DNA of 64,000 nucleotides, taken from the NCBI GenBank assembly GCA_944470555.2, contig OX104129.1, positions 53,167,998 through 53,231,997 on the forward strand, in the 5' to 3' direction. Position numbers and translations under genes: made by a program. This stretch comes from Heterobilharzia americana. Its lineage: Eukaryota > Platyhelminthes > Trematoda > Strigeidida > Schistosomatidae. Shown here in pieces: positions 60,891 to 64,000 of this stretch. The notes beneath the pieces are model-generated. The model was not told the origin of the DNA and made no database searches. It saw only the letters and a program-made list of their open reading frames with translations. Numbering within the stretch: position 1 is the stretch's first letter; each line of letters begins with the position of its first letter.

Positions 60891-62950
60891 GAGGTAGTGA
60901 AAGATGATGTGGCTGAAGAAGCTGACAAACCGCAAAGTTCACCTGTGCCATTAACAGAGAAGTTAAGCTGGAAATATAGTTTTAGAATAGGTCTCAAAGT
61001 GAAAACCAGATTACTTACGCGAATTCATGTGAAGTATCAGTGTGGCCAAGACATTAGACCGCTTGTAGAAAGTCGTACAATAATCGATGAAGCACCCATG
61101 TTTAGGCCACTGGCAAATGCCATTGAAAAATGATATGATCGTGACAAGACGCTTTTCATCGTGCAGCGAAAAACTTTTAGGTGAACGCCGTCCGCTCTCA
61201 CCGCCTACGTTTAGACGTGTGAAGTTTCGTTTAATAATTCGTACAATGCAGTGAGGCACACAGATGACCTTGTGGTGTTTAGACCTTCCGAGGATCACCG
61301 TTGGCGATACTTAGAAGTCATCCTTAAGGTTATAGTGGTTGGGACTTCTACATATTAACACTCTGAAGTCGCAGGGCGTCGCGACCAGTGCTGCATTATC
61401 GGGTTACAGAGCAAGAGACGGCAAGCAAAGCAATTACTTGAAAATATCCTGGCCATGAACAACAATGAAATCAAGAGGTGTAAAGGGAAACTGGGACGGA
61501 TCATAGGAAGAGTGGCCTTCTTAAGTCAGTTCACTGAGAGCTTCATCAAGATATCTGCTCCGCCATACAAACCACCGGTAAATTCAAAATCCATGTGGAC
61601 ACTAAAGCCATTACGGTTGCTTTACTGAAGCAAGGGCAGGAAAGATGGCCAACAGATAGCTTTAAGATTGTAATTCCTTCAGAAGCCACCCATTGTTTTC
61701 ATAAATACTACGGATTATGAAATGGGTGTCATCCAACGACAGACCGGAAGAGTTGTTGGGCATGTCAGTCGTGTGTTGACGCTTGCAGAACAGAAGTCTG
61801 GGAAGTTTTCCCACGCGAAACTAGCAGACGCACGCTCGTAGAACACCCCCAGAATGAGGGATAAAGAGAGAATACAATTAAGCAACTTAATGGGAATAGT
61901 ATAGTGATAGGCTGCGCCAAATTGCCGATGTTTCGACTTGCAAGCTAAAAAGTCTCGTAGTAGCAGCTCAGCGTAACACAACAACATACTAAACGTCGTG
62001 GATGCTTAACCGTTCACGTTCAGTTCGATCATCCCACTGAAACTATGGGGTCCGCATCGAAGTCGAATCTCGCAGGGTGCTAGGCTATTGCCTCTGGGGA
62101 ATCGTTGGTTGCTACCGTAGTACTCAGTGGACAATAAAGGACGTTTAGCGGTCGCTTCAAAATTTACGTGGTGGAAAACAAACCTTATCGGGCGACAGAT
62201 TTACATTGAGGTTGAACACAGGCCAGGACTGTGATTACACTCGGCGTGACGTCCCTAGCGCAACTGCACTCACGTCCACAAGAGTATGATTTTGCTTCCG
62301 ATTTCAGCCCCGAGTAGAAGGACGTGGCAACGGATTGCTGGTCAGGACCACAGGAGATGACTGCATTGCTGGGGGTCTTGTATGGGATCAAAACAACTGA
62401 ACAGGACCAATTTGGAGTAAAGTGCCATAAGAAGTTTGATCTCATCCTTGAAGTAATAGATCGACCGAGGACGAAGGAAATGAATTTGCAGGAAACCTCA
62501 ACAACTGGGAATTTTACTACTCTGGTCATACGGAGACGTAGATTAAGAGAGGATTTGTACATTGTGGCGGTAGGGCGACGGAACTACACAGCTGTAATTC
62601 CTAACAGCCCACAGCAGAAGTTAATCCATTAATGCCACGGAATAGCACATAAAGTATTTACATTGACAACAGACCTCATGTGATAGGGCGTATGTTGGCC
62701 GTGAATGAGATATGACGCACAGGAGAGTGTATGCACCTGTCAGCAGTCCCGAACGGGGAAATGTGGTCAGTTCGTTTGACCACGATCGCGGTCAATTCAA
62801 GTCACATCAGTCGGTGACCTATGGTCGGTAGAAGTGATGGGGCTATTTCCTCAGAAGAACATTGGCAGCCAGCATCTGTTCGTGATGTGAGAGGACGTGA
62901 AGCGTTTGGTTGACACTGCTACAGTGCCTACTCAGCGGGCAAAAGCAGTA
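60890..62950 (+). mobile_element. Ty3/gypsy-like LTR retrotransposon relic (RT, RNase H, integrase)
   Basis: Plus-strand pieces occur in the order of a gypsy pol gene. At 61257-61330: HTDDLVVFRPSEDHRWRYLE, equivalent to the RT xxDDLLVF motif. At about 61420-61575: a thumb/connection segment (LLENILAM...KRCKGKLGRIIGRVAFLSQF...SAPPYK). At about 61706-61800: RNase H-like TTDYEMGVIQRQTGRVVGHV followed by SRVLTLAEQ. At about 62815-62905: integrase-like DLWSVEVMGLFPQKNIGSQH. Frames shift repeatedly and stops interrupt, so this is a dead copy. Gag and protease parts, if any, may lie in the GC-richer stretch from about 58 kb; I could not identify them. LTR limits were not found. Confidence 0.62.
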
Positions 62951-63399
62951 ATGGAGGCCAGTATTTGACAGATTATTAGGAGCTACGGACGATACTGATG
63001 GACCATGACCAATGCTTTGACAGTAAAGGTCTCACTTTTCTTCCGTAAAGGCCAGGAATCTAGGATATGTGAAAGATGGAAAGAAATAGCCGTATTCTGG
63101 AACAAGGCCTGGCTGCTGAAGGAGTAACTTGGAAGCAGAGCTGTCAATGGTCTGATTAGTTAATCAGGCTTGCTTGTAGGAAGAGTCCAAGAAATCATTG
63201 GAAGGAGGCTCAGACTGCCGGCTAAAAGTTAAACCTCTCTGCATCCAGCTCGATGGAATCTTCACTATGAGTAGGAGAACAAAGGTGAGTTATCTGGGAT
63301 GTCGAAGAAAAAGAATGGGCAGATTTGGTGAGACTAGGGTGGAAACAACACAAAATGGAAAGCTGTTGTGAATGCAACGGAAACTTGACCTGAAAATCC

Positions 63400-63760
63400 C
63401 TCCCGATCACCCTTATTCGACTGTAATGACGTTTATTTTAACATTTTTACCCTCGTTATGGATGGTGTACGTTTGACCCTAGCCGGTGTAATGTCATTTG
63501 CTTGTTTGACTGTCTTATTTGACTTTACACTCGGTATTTGCCTTTGTATGTTTGAGACTTATTATGAACGTTTTTTTCTTTTTCCCATTATGTGACGCTG
63601 GACCGTTGACAAGGTGATGTTGTTTTACTGCACCTGACATTTTCGTTTTGGTTCAACTCAACAGGCAACACCATGATCATCCCCCTCGTGACCAGATAAA
63701 GGGTGGTGGTCCCAAGAACAAAAAAACCACGAAATTTCACCTAAATGTTTATAACTTCAT
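63400..63760 (+). other. Possible LTR/promoter-like end of the gypsy relic
   Basis: T-rich sequence after the integrase relic ends in gtgaccagataaagggtgg (about 63681), a TATA-like box in a GC-richer setting, then cacgaaatttcacc. Position fits a 3' LTR, but no second copy was found in the window to confirm it. Confidence 0.25.
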
Positions 63761-64000
63761 CAGATGCCCGTACATAGGTATATAACAAGTTAATACCTGG
63801 TCAAATATCCTCTAATCTTTCTATTTCGTGGTGATATCTTCAGCTTCAGACTGATTTTCATTACTGTCGTGCGCACCTTCATCTTCTTCCACCTAAGCTT
63901 ACCTCTAAACATCTGGTTCTGGACACTTTCTCAAGTAAGTTTAACAGTCGGTAAAAACTCACCCGGATGTATCATGGTTGATCTACTCCTGCTTATTTTT

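Noticed and set aside
1..64000. CRISPR arrays, operons or bacterial regulatory sites
   Set aside because: The window is eukaryotic; no spaced direct-repeat array was seen.

Overview
The window is AT-rich nuclear DNA of a parasitic flatworm, most probably a Schistosoma species. Three things point there: tRNA-promoted short repeats with relics of a hammerhead ribozyme (the SM-alpha type of schistosomes), many degraded RTE- and CR1-type retrotransposon pieces of the schistosome kind, and a conserved animal gene split by long repeat-filled introns. No species can be fixed from the sequence alone.

The one conserved cellular gene I can support is an ACAP-type Arf GTPase-activating protein (BAR, PH, ArfGAP, ankyrin repeats) on the minus strand. 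I built it from six coding exons whose splice phases all agree: 51464-51252, 50258-48669, 43116-42693, 42002-41713, 40326-40117 and 26636-26199. The joined reading frame is 3165 nt (1054 residues plus stop). The introns are 993, 5552, 690, 1386 and 13480 bp. The last exon, which carries the conserved DETxxDxFRDF tail motif, lies 13.5 kb from the exon before it.

Layout. 1-26.2 kb: downstream of the gene, with no recognisable coding exon; it holds (TA)n tracts, tRNA-like short repeats, two head-to-head pairs of SM-alpha-like elements (15.1-15.4 kb and 18.9-19.4 kb), a third decayed hammerhead copy (16.7 kb) and fragments of an unclassified dispersed repeat. 26.2-40.1 kb: terminal exon and giant last intron, which contains three RTE-type retrotransposon remnants. 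Two of them (26.8-29.5 kb minus; about 37.7-39.1 kb plus) share a near-identical segment of roughly 0.8-1.0 kb in inverted orientation. 40.1-51.5 kb: the other five exons. 51.5-54 kb: upstream region with another decayed hammerhead SINE and an RTE fragment. 54-64 kb: a GC-richer block of dead elements: a CR1/Jockey-like reverse transcriptase (minus, about 56.1-57.5 kb) and a Ty3/gypsy-like polyprotein relic (plus; RT, RNase H and integrase pieces between 61.2 and 62.9 kb).

The protein would bind curved, phosphoinositide-bearing membranes through BAR-PH and switch off an Arf GTPase (Arf6 in the animal family). Everything else looks like mobile DNA or its debris. The features most worth checking are the inverted RTE pair inside the last intron, the head-to-head ribozyme-SINE pairs, and the PH-domain insertion.
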